Shown: positions 54,627-63,862 of the stretch, piece by piece
Layout: each line of letters starts with the position of its first letter
Position numbering within the stretch: position 1 is the stretch's first letter
Source: Gammaproteobacteria bacterium
Lineage (GTDB): Bacteria; Pseudomonadota; Gammaproteobacteria; Pseudomonadales; UBA5518
DNA: 64,000 bases
Reading direction: 5' to 3'
NCBI GenBank assembly: GCA_016705365.1
Contig: JADIYI010000008.1
Location: 2,170,001 to 2,234,000, forward strand
Notes under the pieces: generated by a model
Told to the model about the DNA's origin: nothing
The model's database searches: none
The model's input: the letters and a program-made list of their open reading frames with translations, nothing else
Position numbers and translations under genes: made by a program

Positions 54627-56294
54627 TCAGCTCTTGCCCCACTCGCGATCGCGCAGTTCGATGCGCCGGATCTTGCCGCTCACGGTCTTTGGCAACTCGT
54701 CGACAAACTCGATCTTGCGCGGGTACTTGTAGGGTGCGGTGACCGATTTCACATGCTCCTGCAGTTCCACCGCGAGTGCCTCGCTGGCGCGGTAACCGGG
54801 TGCGAGCACCACGAAGGCCTTGACCACTTCGCCCCGTTTCTCGTCCGGGCTCGATACCACCGCCGACTCGGCCACCGCCGCGTGCTCGATCAGCGCGCTC
54901 TCGACCTCGAACGGACCGATGCGATAACCCGCCGAGAGAATCACGTCATCGGAGCGCCCCACGAACCAGAAATAGCCGTCGGCATCGACCGTGGCGCGAT
55001 CACCGGTCAGGTACCAGTCGCCGCGGAAGCTGGCCGCGGTTTTTTCCGGGTTGCCCTTGTATTCCAGGAACAAGCCCAGCGGGCGTTGCGGTTTGACCCG
55101 CACCGCGACGTCGCCTTCGCGATCGGGAGGAAGAATCGAGCCATCGGCATCGATCACCGCGAGATCGATGCCGGGCGCCGGTTTGCCCATCGAACCGAAG
55201 CGCGGCTCGAAGCCGGGGAAGTTGCCACACAGGATCACGGTCTCGGTTTGCCCGTAGCCGTCGCGTATGGTCAGCCCGGTGGCGCGGCGCCAGGACACGA
55301 TGACTTCCGGGTTGAGCGGCTCGCCCGCACCGACACAGTGGCGCAGGGCCGGGAAGCGGTAGCTCGCGAGATCCTCGAGCACGAACATGCGGTAGATGGT
55401 CGGGGCGCCGCAAAATGTGGTGACCGGATATTTCGCCAGCAGCTCGAGTGTACGTTTGGCACTGAAGCCCGTGGTCTGGTGCACGAACACCGCCGCGCCG
55501 CAATTCCACGGCCCGAAGTAACTGCTCCATGCGGCTTTTGCCCAGCCGGTGTCGCTGCAGTTCCAGTGCAGATCCGTCGCTCCGAGATCGAGCCAGTAGC
55601 GCCCCGTGGTCTGGTGCGCGAGTCCGTAGCCGTGGCTGTGGATGCACATCTTCGGGTAACCGGTAGTGCCCGAGGTGAAGTAACAGAGTGCCTCGTCGTC
55701 GGCGGCACTATCGATGGTCGCGAACTGTGTCGAAGCCGCGCTGGCCGCCGCGCGATAGTCCACCCAGCCCTCGCGCGCCCCGTCGATCAGCACCCGCGCC
55801 ACGAGGCTCGGGCACTGCGCGGCAAGCTGATCGACCTTCGCGGCGTTGGCACTGTCGGTGACGATACAGGTGGCTGCGGAGGCGCCGATGCGATAAGCGA
55901 TATCGCGCGCCGCAAGCTGGGTGGTGCCGGGGCTGATCACCGCACCCATGCGCAGGCACGCGCTCAGCACTTCCCACCAGGCGATCTCACGTCCGAGCAC
56001 CATCACCACGCGGTCGCCGGCCTGCACGCCGGCATCGCGCAGCAGGTTGGCGACGCGGCACGAAGCCTCGGCCATTTGACCAAAGCTGCGGTGTTCTTCG
56101 TTGCCCTGGTCATCGACCCACAGCAGCGCAAGCTTGTCCGGTCCGGCGCTGGCGTGACGGTCGATCACGTCACGTGCAAAATTGAAGCGCGGCGGACAGT
56201 TCCAGCGGAACTCCCGGCGCGCGGTTTCGTAGTCGTTTGACGCGGTTGTCGTTTGCATGCTGCCGGTACTGTTATGCGCTGTTGCGGCCGACAT
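54627..56294 (-). CDS. Medium-chain acyl-CoA ligase (ACSM-like)
   Basis: A 555-residue adenylate-forming ligase of the acetyl/medium-chain type. It has 'FTSGTTGYPKMCIHSH' near residue 215, 'DGYGQTETV' near 345, 'YLTGDRATVDADGYFWFVGRSDDVI' split over residues 415-440, and the terminal 'PKTVSGKIRRIELRDRE' with catalytic Lys. Aromatic or medium-chain acids are typical substrates of this group; phenylacetate-type acids are possible given the amine genes, but that is speculation. An alternative start is the ATG at 56258. The two ligases are probably co-transcribed. Confidence 0.9.
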   Translation of the reverse strand: MSAATAHNSTGSMQTTTASNDYETARREFRWNCPPRFNFARDVIDRHASAGPDKLALLWVDDQGNEEHRSFGQMAEASCRVANLLRDAGVQAGDRVVMVLGREIAWWEVLSACLRMGAVISPGTTQLAARDIAYRIGASAATCIVTDSANAAKVDQLAAQCPSLVARVLIDGAREGWVDYRAAASAASTQFATIDSAADDEALCYFTSGTTGYPKMCIHSHGYGLAHQTTGRYWLDLGATDLHWNCSDTGWAKAAWSSYFGPWNCGAAVFVHQTTGFSAKRTLELLAKYPVTTFCGAPTIYRMFVLEDLASYRFPALRHCVGAGEPLNPEVIVSWRRATGLTIRDGYGQTETVILCGNFPGFEPRFGSMGKPAPGIDLAVIDADGSILPPDREGDVAVRVKPQRPLGLFLEYKGNPEKTAASFRGDWYLTGDRATVDADGYFWFVGRSDDVILSAGYRIGPFEVESALIEHAAVAESAVVSSPDEKRGEVVKAFVVLAPGYRASEALAVELQEHVKSVTAPYKYPRKIEFVDELPKTVSGKIRRIELRDREWGKS

Positions 56295-56393
56295 TCGAGA
56301 TACTGTCAGGCCCGATCCCGACCCGCAGCACGGACCGCAGGTCGGGGATACTCGCTCTTCCCGGGCCGAAACCCGAGTGACGACAGTCCTGGT

Positions 56394-58601
56394 TTACGCG
56401 CCCCACTTGTAACGCAGTGATACGCCCCACCAGCGCGGGCGGCCGTAGTACTGTTCCGTCATGTCGAATACGCCCGGGCCGGAGAGATCGAAAGTCTGCA
56501 CCAGGTATTCCTCGTCGAGCAGGTTGTCGACGAAGGCCGATGCGGTCCACTGCTTGTTGCAGTCGGTATAGCTGATCGATGTATTGACAATCGAGTAGCC
56601 GTTCTCGCGCACGGTTTCGGCGCCGGTCAGCGCGAAGAAGTGCTCGCTGCGGTACTGCCAGTCGCTCTGTACCGCGAGCGTGCCGTTCAGCGCGGACCAT
56701 TCATAGCGCGCCATCGCGTTCCACATCCACTTCGGCGACTGTACGGACGGCACGTCACCGCTCGGCAACTCGACATCGATATCGTTGTAGGCGCCACCGA
56801 GCAACAGATCCATCCCGTCGATCGGACTCGCGATAAGTTCCAGTTCCGCGCCCTTGCTGGTGGCATCGGTGTTGAAAGTGATGGTGTCGATGCCGACGAT
56901 GTAGAACGCCTGGTAGTCCTTGTAATCGTAATAGTAGGTGGCGCCATTGACGCGCGCGCGACCGTCGAAGTACGTGCCCTTGAAGCCGACCTCGACCGCG
57001 TCGAGCTTCTCCGGTTCGTAGGAGAACGTGGCGTCGTTGTAGTCGAGTGGCGGTGTCAGCGGGAAGATCGGCGCATTGAAGCCGCCGCCGCGCACGCCGC
57101 GGTTGAGGCTGGTATAAACCAGCAGGTCGTCGTTCGGTGTCCAGTTGAGCTGCACCCGCCCCGACCACTCGTCGTCGTTGCGGTCGCCCTCGTAGCTTGC
57201 CAGCGTGAAGCGGTTGGCGAGGTTCGAGGCGGCGTCGAAATCGTGCGCAATCGGATCCAGAAAATCGTAGATGCTCGTCTTGTACTTGAAGTCGTTTTCG
57301 TCCTTGATCAGGCGCAGCCCCCCGATCAGTGTCCATTGATCGCTGAGCTGGTACTCGAGATGGCCGAAGCCGGAGTACGATTCCAGTTCGCGCGTATAGG
57401 GGTTCAGCAGGCCGGCTTCGGCACCCGGGGTTGTGGCCGGCCCGACAAACGGGTCGGAGATCGCGCCGTTGTTGTCGTTGATGTCGAGCTTGAGGTAATA
57501 AAGCCCCGCGACCCATTTCAGCCTGTCGGTATCGCCATCGAGTCGCAACTCCTGGGAAGTCTGCTCTGCGCCCGTATTCAGGAAGAAGTTGAAGAACGAC
57601 ACCGGCGAGGCATCGGAATCCTCGATATAGTGGCGATGCACGTTCGAACGGTCGCTGATCGAGGTCAGGTTAAGGTCGCCGATCTGCCACTTCAGGGTCA
57701 GCGTGAGACCGTCGGTGTCCAGATCATTGAAGCCGTCGCGGTCGTAATCGCCGCCGTAGGGGTTGCCATCATGATCCCGATAGCCGTTCAGGATCGGATT
57801 GAAGCGCGGTGGCGTCAGTTTTCCGGGAATCAGCGAAGTCACGTTTTCGAAAAATCCGGAATCGATTTCCTGTTCCGACTTGCGCCCGCTCAGCAGGATC
57901 TGCAGGTCCTCGGTCGGGTCCCACAAGAATTGGAGACGGTAGCTCTGGTCGTCGGCATTGTTCAGATCGGTGCCGGTGTAACGGTTCCTGACATAGCCGT
58001 CGCTCTTGACGTAGGCGCCGGAGAAACGCGCCGCAAGGGTGTCGGTGATACCGCCGCCGATCGCGCCCTCCGCCTTGTACTGGTCGTAATCGCCGATGGT
58101 GCCTTTCACGTAGCCGCTGAAATCCTGGCTGGGCTTGTTCGAGATGAAGTGGGCAAGGCCACCGGTTGCATTGCGCCCGAACAGGGTGCCCTGCGGGCCG
58201 CGCAGGATCTCCACCCGCTCCATGTCATAGAGCTGGAAGCCGGCGCCGGACATCTGGCTGATATAGACCTCGTCGAGGTACAGCGCGACAGGGCTCTCGA
58301 CGTTGGTGGTGAAGTCGCTGCTCGCCACACCGCGGATCGCAATCGCGTAGTTGGCCTCGCCGTTGGGCTGGATGGTGGATACACCGGGCGCCATCGCGGT
58401 AACCTGCTGGGCATTGGCGAAACCGAGTTGCTCCATCTGCTCGCCGCTGAAGGCGCTCATCGCGATACCGACATCCTGCACGCTCTGCTCGCGCTTTTGC
58501 GCGGTCACGGTGATTTCATCGAGTATCTGTGCCTGCAACAGGCCGGGCAGCAGAGCCATGGCAATGGTGCTGGCAAGGAGCTTTGGTTTGAAAGATGACA
58601 T
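56394..58601 (-). CDS. TonB-dependent outer-membrane receptor
   Basis: A 735-residue receptor with a signal peptide (residues 1-25), a plug domain opening 'EITVTAQKREQSVQDVG' and a 22-strand barrel with many 'YDF/YNY' aromatic strands ending 'WWGVSLRYKWGA'. The style is that of the large IroN/CirA-like group expanded in marine gammaproteobacteria, where many act on lipids or sterols rather than iron. It imports a ligand using TonB energy. The ATG at 58601 gives the signal peptide start. It is divergent from the aldehyde dehydrogenase. Confidence 0.9.
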   Translation of the reverse strand: MSSFKPKLLASTIAMALLPGLLQAQILDEITVTAQKREQSVQDVGIAMSAFSGEQMEQLGFANAQQVTAMAPGVSTIQPNGEANYAIAIRGVASSDFTTNVESPVALYLDEVYISQMSGAGFQLYDMERVEILRGPQGTLFGRNATGGLAHFISNKPSQDFSGYVKGTIGDYDQYKAEGAIGGGITDTLAARFSGAYVKSDGYVRNRYTGTDLNNADDQSYRLQFLWDPTEDLQILLSGRKSEQEIDSGFFENVTSLIPGKLTPPRFNPILNGYRDHDGNPYGGDYDRDGFNDLDTDGLTLTLKWQIGDLNLTSISDRSNVHRHYIEDSDASPVSFFNFFLNTGAEQTSQELRLDGDTDRLKWVAGLYYLKLDINDNNGAISDPFVGPATTPGAEAGLLNPYTRELESYSGFGHLEYQLSDQWTLIGGLRLIKDENDFKYKTSIYDFLDPIAHDFDAASNLANRFTLASYEGDRNDDEWSGRVQLNWTPNDDLLVYTSLNRGVRGGGFNAPIFPLTPPLDYNDATFSYEPEKLDAVEVGFKGTYFDGRARVNGATYYYDYKDYQAFYIVGIDTITFNTDATSKGAELELIASPIDGMDLLLGGAYNDIDVELPSGDVPSVQSPKWMWNAMARYEWSALNGTLAVQSDWQYRSEHFFALTGAETVRENGYSIVNTSISYTDCNKQWTASAFVDNLLDEEYLVQTFDLSGPGVFDMTEQYYGRPRWWGVSLRYKWGA

Positions 58602-58896
58602 GTGGCTGGGCCTCCGCGGTTGTCGTTGCTCTGGTATTGCTTGTTGTTCGGACCACACGCGCCTGAGGACGCCCCGCGGCCAATATGAGTCAATCGATCG
58701 GAAGGGTAAGCGAAACCGGTACGCTTGCCAACTGCCCGAAAGCAGCAGGTTGAATGCTACGAAAGTAGCAGGCGCTACCCTGCCACGGTACGATGCGGTG
58801 CTATCGGGGAAGCGTTACCATGGATCCGGCAGATGAATCTGTTTATGGTGCGGGGAGCGCCCCGTGTTCCCCGATAACACTCTGGAGGTACCGACA
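58602..58896. promoter_or_regulatory. Divergent regulatory region with inverted repeat
   Basis: The 295 bases between the TonB receptor and the aldehyde dehydrogenase contain a perfect 5-base inverted repeat GCTAC-GAAA-GTAGC at 58756-58769, with another CGCTAC ten bases after it. This could be a regulator operator. TCTGGAGG precedes the dehydrogenase start. No ORF longer than noise was seen. Confidence 0.45.
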
Positions 58897-60405
58897 ATGA
58901 CCGTAGCAATGAACGATCTCAATACCATCCGTCCGGCCACCCGCGAGTTCCTTGGTGCCAGTCACCGCAATCTGATCGGCGGTGAGTGGGTGGCGGCCGC
59001 AGCGGAAAAAACCCTGGCGGTGTTCGATCCCGCGACCGGTCTCGAGGTCGCGCGGGTGGCCGAAAGCGATGCCCCCGATATCGATCGCGCGGTCGCCGCG
59101 GCCCGCCGTGCCTTCGAGGACCCGGCCTGGCGCGACATGAAACCAGCGGTGCGCGAGCGCCTGATCCACCGCCTGGCTGACCTGATGGAGCAGCATATCG
59201 ATACCCTGGCCGAACTCGAGTCGATCGACAACGGCAAGAACGTGGCCATCGCCAAGGCCGTCGATATCACCTGTGCGATCGACTGCTTCCGGTTCATGGC
59301 CGGCATGCCCTCGAAGCTGCAGGGCAGTACGCTGCGGCCTTCGGTGCCGTTCAACCCGGACGGCAAGTTCTTTGCTTTTGCCAACCCGGTGCCGGTCGGC
59401 GTGGTCGGCGCGATCATTCCGTGGAATTTCCCGATCCTGATGATTGCCTGGAAGCTGGCGCCGGCATTCGCGGCCGGCTGCACCGTGGTATTGAAACCTG
59501 CCGAGGAAACGCCGCTGACGGCGCTCTTCATCGGTCGCCTGGCGCTGGAAGCCGGCTTCCCCGCCGGGGTGCTCAATATCGTGACCGGTTACGGACATAC
59601 CGCGGGCGCGGCCCTGTCCTCGCACCGCGGTGTCGACAAGGTTGCGTTCACCGGTTCCACCGAAGTCGGCAAGCTGATCATCCAGGCGGCAACCGGCAAC
59701 CTCAAGAAAGTGACCCTCGAACTGGGCGGCAAATCACCGGCGATCGTGTTCCCCGATGCGGATCCCGCGGTGGCGATTCCGGGTGCCGCGAGCGGGATCT
59801 TTTTCAACCACGGCCAGACCTGCTGCGCCGGTTCCCGCCTCTACGTCCACAAGTCGCGCTTTGACGAGATCATCGACGGTGTGGCCAATATCGCGAAGAG
59901 CATGAAGGTCGGTCCCGGTCTCGATCCGGGCACCGAGATCGGGCCGATGGTCTCGAAGATCCAGCAGGAGCGGGTGTGCAAATACATCGCCTCGGGTGTG
60001 GAGCAGGGCGCGGAACTGGTGGCCGGCGGCGATCGTCCCGACAGCAACGGTTACTTCGTCAATCCCACGGTGTTCGTGAACACCCGCAACGACATGAAGA
60101 TCGTGCGCGAGGAGATCTTCGGACCGGTGCTGGTGGCGATGCCCTATGATGACATCGAGGACGTGATTGCCGCGGCCAACGATACGCCCTACGGGCTCGG
60201 TGCCAGCATATGGTCGCGTGACGTCAGCACCGTTCATCGTATTGCCCCGCGCATCAAGGCCGGAACGGTGTGGGTCAATTGCCACAACGTGATCGACGCG
60301 GCGCTGCCGTTTGGCGGTTTCAAGGAATCCGGCTGGGGACGCGAGAACGGCGTCGATGCGGTCAGGGCCTACACCGAGACCCAGACCATCTGCATCGCAC
60401 TGTGA
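58897..60405 (+). CDS. Aldehyde dehydrogenase, phenylacetaldehyde dehydrogenase-like
   Basis: A 502-residue NAD-dependent aldehyde dehydrogenase with Glu275 in 'TLELGGKS' and catalytic Cys309 in 'HGQTCC'. The 'GTVWVNCHNVIDAALPFGGFKESG' region (shown in part) is close to FeaB/StyD phenylacetaldehyde dehydrogenases. It would oxidise phenylacetaldehyde, a product of both amine dehydrogenases in this window, though betaine-type aldehydes cannot be excluded. GGAGG lies eight bases before the ATG at 58897. Two hairpins follow the stop. Confidence 0.88.
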   Translation: MTVAMNDLNTIRPATREFLGASHRNLIGGEWVAAAAEKTLAVFDPATGLEVARVAESDAPDIDRAVAAARRAFEDPAWRDMKPAVRERLIHRLADLMEQHIDTLAELESIDNGKNVAIAKAVDITCAIDCFRFMAGMPSKLQGSTLRPSVPFNPDGKFFAFANPVPVGVVGAIIPWNFPILMIAWKLAPAFAAGCTVVLKPAEETPLTALFIGRLALEAGFPAGVLNIVTGYGHTAGAALSSHRGVDKVAFTGSTEVGKLIIQAATGNLKKVTLELGGKSPAIVFPDADPAVAIPGAASGIFFNHGQTCCAGSRLYVHKSRFDEIIDGVANIAKSMKVGPGLDPGTEIGPMVSKIQQERVCKYIASGVEQGAELVAGGDRPDSNGYFVNPTVFVNTRNDMKIVREEIFGPVLVAMPYDDIEDVIAAANDTPYGLGASIWSRDVSTVHRIAPRIKAGTVWVNCHNVIDAALPFGGFKESGWGRENGVDAVRAYTETQTICIAL

Positions 60406-60419
60406 ATTACTGGTGAATC

Positions 60420-60441
60420 GCACCCCGCTATTTCGGGGTGC
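60420..60441 (+). terminator. Hairpin after the aldehyde dehydrogenase
   Basis: An eight-base-pair stem GCACCCCG/CGGGGTGC with loop CTATTT, 15 bases after the stop codon. No T-run follows, so it probably acts with the second hairpin at 60461. Confidence 0.55.
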
Positions 60442-60460
60442 GCACAAATCGACTTATGAT

Positions 60461-60484
60461 GGGGCTCTGGAGCCCCATTTTTTT
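60461..60484 (+). terminator. Rho-independent terminator
   Basis: A six-base-pair stem GGGGCT/AGCCCC with loop CTGG is followed by A and seven T residues, a good rho-independent terminator for the aldehyde dehydrogenase transcript. Confidence 0.8.
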
Positions 60485-60546
60485 GCGCAGCGATGAGCGC
60501 TACGAGCGCCGCTGCGGCGGCGTCCTTGCGGATCGAGGAGTCATGC

Positions 60547-61500
60547 ATGGTGGATTGGTTATGCGGTTTCGCGCTGCTCGCGGGACTGTTTTGTGCGCCT
60601 TCCGATGCCACGCTCAGCGCTTATGTCGAGGGTGAGGCCGTTTATCTGGCGCCGCTTGAGGTCGTGCGTATCGAAAGTCTCGAGGCGCGTCGTGGCGATC
60701 AGGTCAAGGCCGGCGATGTGCTGGCGATCATGGATGCCGCCGACGCGCGTTTTGCGCTGGAGGCCGCGAGCGCGCGCCATGCCGAGTCGCGGGCGCGCTT
60801 CGACAACCTCACCACCGGCAAGCGCTCCGAGGAGATCGCCGTCATCGAGGCCAACCGCGCTGCCGCCAGGGCGGATCTCGCCCAAAGCGAGCTCGATCTC
60901 GAGCGCGCAACCGACCTGGTGCGACGCAAGGTGCAGAGCCAGTCGGCGCTCGATCAGGCGCGCACCGCGCACGACGTGGCGCGCGCACGCCTGCGCGAGA
61001 TCGATGCCAGCCTGCAGGTGGCCGGCATCGCCGCGCGGGTCCAGGAAATCGAGGCCGCGCGGCGGGTCGTGGAGGCCGCGGCAGCGGCGATGGCCGATGC
61101 CGAGTGGCGGCTGGAGCAACGCACCCTGCGGGCGCCGGCCGCCGGACGGGTCGAGGACATCATCCGCTATGCGGGCGAAATGGCAGGCCCGAGCGCCCCG
61201 GTGCTGAGCCTGCTGACACCGCTGAATCGCAAGCTCAAGCTGTTCGTTCCGCAATCGATGCTGAGCCGGGTCCGGATCGGCGATTTGCTCGGTCTGGGCT
61301 GTGACGGATGTGCGCCGGCGCTGCAGGCAAGAGTGAATTTCATCGCCAGTGGTCCCGAATTCACCCCGCCGGTGATCTACTCGGTGGAGAGTCGCCAGAA
61401 GCTGGTGGTGCTGGTCGAGGGGGAACTGCTCGGCGCTGCGCGGCAACTGGCGCCGGGCCAGATCGTCGATATCACGATCGGCGCCGGGCAGCAGCCATGA
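60547..61500 (+). CDS. HlyD-family periplasmic adaptor of an ABC exporter
   Basis: A 317-residue membrane-fusion protein with a hydrophobic N-terminus (about residues 3-20), biotinyl-lipoyl-like 'EVVRIESLEARRGDQVKAGD' beta part, a long Ala/Arg/Glu-rich coiled coil (about residues 75-190) and a beta-barrel. It resembles YbhG/YhiI adaptors that pair with ABC-2 exporters. The ATG at 60547 has GAGGAG seven bases upstream. It overlaps the next gene by four bases. Confidence 0.85.
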   Translation: MVDWLCGFALLAGLFCAPSDATLSAYVEGEAVYLAPLEVVRIESLEARRGDQVKAGDVLAIMDAADARFALEAASARHAESRARFDNLTTGKRSEEIAVIEANRAAARADLAQSELDLERATDLVRRKVQSQSALDQARTAHDVARARLREIDASLQVAGIAARVQEIEAARRVVEAAAAAMADAEWRLEQRTLRAPAAGRVEDIIRYAGEMAGPSAPVLSLLTPLNRKLKLFVPQSMLSRVRIGDLLGLGCDGCAPALQARVNFIASGPEFTPPVIYSVESRQKLVVLVEGELLGAARQLAPGQIVDITIGAGQQP

Positions 61501-62420
61501 ACGTGATCGATGTCAGCGGCCTGAGCAAGAGCTTTGGCGGCAAGACGGTCGTCGACAACATCGCGCTGCGCGTGCGCGAGCGCGAGATCGTCGGGTTTCT
61601 CGGGCCAAACGGCAGTGGCAAGACCACCACGATCCGCATGCTGTGCGGCCTGCTGCGTCCCGATACGGCGAGCGGCACCTGTCTCGGCTTCGATCTGCGC
61701 ACCCAGGCGGGGAGCATCAAGCTCCAGACCGGTTACATGACGCAGCGCTTCTCGTTCTACGAGGACCTCACGATCGAGGAGAACCTGGATTTCGTCGCGC
61801 GCCTGTATGATCTGCGCCCGCGGCTGCAGAAAGTGGACGAGGCGTTGCACAGCATCGGATTGCAGCATCGTCGCCGGCAACTGGCCGGCTCGCTCTCGGG
61901 GGGCTGGAAACAGCGGCTCGCACTGGCAGCCTGCGTAATGCACAACCCGCGCCTGCTGTTGCTCGACGAACCGACCGCCGGCGTTGATCCCAAGGCGCGC
62001 CGCGAGTTCTGGGATGCCATTCACGACCTGTCCGACCAGGGTGTCACGGTGCTGGTATCCACCCATTACATGGACGAGGCCGAGCGTTGTCATCGCATCG
62101 TCTACATCATGGATGGCGAGATCCTGGCCGACGGCACCATCGGCGAACTGCTTGAAAACGCCGGACTGCACACCTTCACGGTCCAGGGCGGCGACATCGC
62201 ACAGCTGCGCGTGGCGCTCGAAAGCCGGGCCGGTATCGAACAAGTGGCGCCATTCGGTGACACGCTGCATGTGACCGGCACGGACAGGGCTGCACTGCAG
62301 GCCGCGATCGCACCGTTTCGCGATCACGCGGCGCATCGCTGGGCCGAGGGCGAGACCACGCTGGAAGATGTCTTCATCCACCTGATGAGCAGGCGAAGCC
62401 GTGCGGCAGGCCATGCATGA
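61497..62420 (+). CDS. ABC-2 exporter ATP-binding protein
   Basis: A 307-residue ATPase with Walker A 'GPNGSGKTT' at residues 36-44, an 'LSGGWKQRL' signature near 137 and Walker B 'LLLLDEPTAGVDPKAR' near 157. The C-terminal ~80 residues form the regulatory tail seen in DrrA/YbhF-like exporters. It energises export by the permease that follows (four-base overlap). Confidence 0.9.
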   Translation: MNVIDVSGLSKSFGGKTVVDNIALRVREREIVGFLGPNGSGKTTTIRMLCGLLRPDTASGTCLGFDLRTQAGSIKLQTGYMTQRFSFYEDLTIEENLDFVARLYDLRPRLQKVDEALHSIGLQHRRRQLAGSLSGGWKQRLALAACVMHNPRLLLLDEPTAGVDPKARREFWDAIHDLSDQGVTVLVSTHYMDEAERCHRIVYIMDGEILADGTIGELLENAGLHTFTVQGGDIAQLRVALESRAGIEQVAPFGDTLHVTGTDRAALQAAIAPFRDHAAHRWAEGETTLEDVFIHLMSRRSRAAGHA

Positions 62421-63592
62421 TTGAGCGTCCGCCGCTGTTGGCGCGCCTGCTGGACCACTTGCGTGGCCTGTCGGCGCGGCGGATAAATGCCGTGCTGATC
62501 AAGGAATTCATCCAGCTGCGACGCGACCGCGTGACCTTCGGCATGATCCTGGGGGTTCCGTTGCTGGAACTGGTGTTGTTCGGATTTGCGATCAACAATG
62601 ACCCCAAGCAGCTCCCCACCGCGATCTTTGTCCAGGATCACAGCGCGTATTCGCGCGCGGTGGTCAATGCATTCGAAAACTCGGGCTATTTCCGCATCGT
62701 GTCGGTCAATGATGCCGAGGTACAGGGCGATCGCCAGCTTGCGCGCGGCGAGGTCGCCTTCGTGGTCACGATCCCGGAGGGTTTCACCCGGCAATTGCTG
62801 CGCCGGGAGCAGCCGCAGCTGCTGCTCGAGGCCGACTCCACCGATCCCGCCGCATCGTCCAACGCGCTCGCGGCGGCGACGCAGCTGACACGCACCGCGC
62901 TGGCGCACCAGCGTCTCGGTGCCGCCGGCGCCGATTCCGGGCAGCCGCCATTCGATCTGGTGATGCACCGGCGCTACAACCCCGACGGTATCTCCCAGTA
63001 CAACACCGTGCCCGGTCTGCTCGGCGTGATCCTGACCATGACCATGGTGATGATGCCGGCGCTGGCGCTGACCCGTGAAGTCGAGCGCGGCACGATGGAA
63101 AACCTGCTGGCGCTGCCGGTGCGGCCGATGGAAATGATGATCGGAAAGTTGCTGCCCTACATCGCCATGGGGGCGGTTCAGGTAGTGATCATCCTCACGG
63201 TTGCGCACGGGGTTTTCGAGGTGCCGATGCAGGGCTCCTATCCGCTGCTGTGCGTGATGCTGGCGCTGTTCATCGCCACGGTGTCGACCATGGGTTACCT
63301 GATCTCGACCGTGGCGCGCAACCAGATGCAGGCGATGCAGATGACGTTCTTCTTCTTTCTGCCCTCGATGCTGCTGTCGGGCTTCATGTTTCCGTTTCGC
63401 GGCATGCCGGCGTGGGCGCAGGGCATAGGCGAAGTGTTGCCGCTGACGCATTTTCTGCGCATCGTACGTGGCATCATGTTGAAGGGTGGCGGCTTTGCCG
63501 ATGTTGCCCCCAATATCTGGCCACTGTTGCTGTTTCTGGTAGTGGTGTCGGCGATTGCACTGAGCCGCTTCCGGCATACGCTGGATTCCTGA
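62417..63592 (+). CDS. ABC-2 type permease (YhhJ/YbhR-like)
   Basis: A 391-residue permease with an N-terminal amphipathic part, one early membrane helix, a long periplasmic loop (about residues 55-190) and five C-terminal helices. 'MENLLALPVRPMEMMIGKLLPY' (partly given) and 'FPFRGMPAWAQGIGEVLPLTHFL' are typical of the ABC-2 family. Together with the adaptor and ATPase it forms a tripartite drug, lipid or polymer exporter. Substrate unknown. Confidence 0.9.
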   Translation: MIERPPLLARLLDHLRGLSARRINAVLIKEFIQLRRDRVTFGMILGVPLLELVLFGFAINNDPKQLPTAIFVQDHSAYSRAVVNAFENSGYFRIVSVNDAEVQGDRQLARGEVAFVVTIPEGFTRQLLRREQPQLLLEADSTDPAASSNALAAATQLTRTALAHQRLGAAGADSGQPPFDLVMHRRYNPDGISQYNTVPGLLGVILTMTMVMMPALALTREVERGTMENLLALPVRPMEMMIGKLLPYIAMGAVQVVIILTVAHGVFEVPMQGSYPLLCVMLALFIATVSTMGYLISTVARNQMQAMQMTFFFFLPSMLLSGFMFPFRGMPAWAQGIGEVLPLTHFLRIVRGIMLKGGGFADVAPNIWPLLLFLVVVSAIALSRFRHTLDS

Positions 63593-63636
63593 AACAGCGA
63601 TAATCGCTCGAGCGAAAAAACAACAGGGAGTGCTGC

Positions 63637-63705
63637 ATGGATCTCGGGCTGAACGGAAAGACCGCCATCATCACCGGCGGCAGTGGCGGCGCCTGTATGC
63701 TCTAG
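63637..63705 (+). pseudogene. 5' remnant of a short-chain dehydrogenase gene
   Basis: The first 18 codons encode the standard SDR start 'MDLGLNGKTAIITGGSGG' with the beginning of the TGxxxGxG cofactor motif. The frame then diverges to four unrelated residues and a stop. CAGGGAG lies before the ATG. No continuation of an SDR appears in any frame downstream, so this is a truncated gene rather than a single-base error. Confidence 0.65.
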
Positions 63706-63745
63706 CGCGGACCAGACGCCAACGCGCCACACCCCAGGAGAACAG

Positions 63746-63853
63746 ATGGACATCGACAACAATTTCGATCAGCAGGGTGCAGGCGGCTGGCTGGCAGCGG
63801 CATTCGGGTCGATCGAGCTGGCCGCCTCGGCTCCGGCGCCACCCGCGATGTGA
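63746..63853 (+). CDS. Very small ORF of 35 codons
   Basis: A strong AGGAGA site five bases before the ATG favours translation. The peptide starts acidic and Asn-rich ('MDIDNNFDQQGAGG'), has a hydrophobic middle and ends Ala/Pro-rich. It lies nine bases before the next gene, so it may be a leader peptide or small protein. I do not recognise it. Confidence 0.4.
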   Translation: MDIDNNFDQQGAGGWLAAAFGSIELAASAPAPPAM

Positions 63854-63862
63854 TCCGCACGC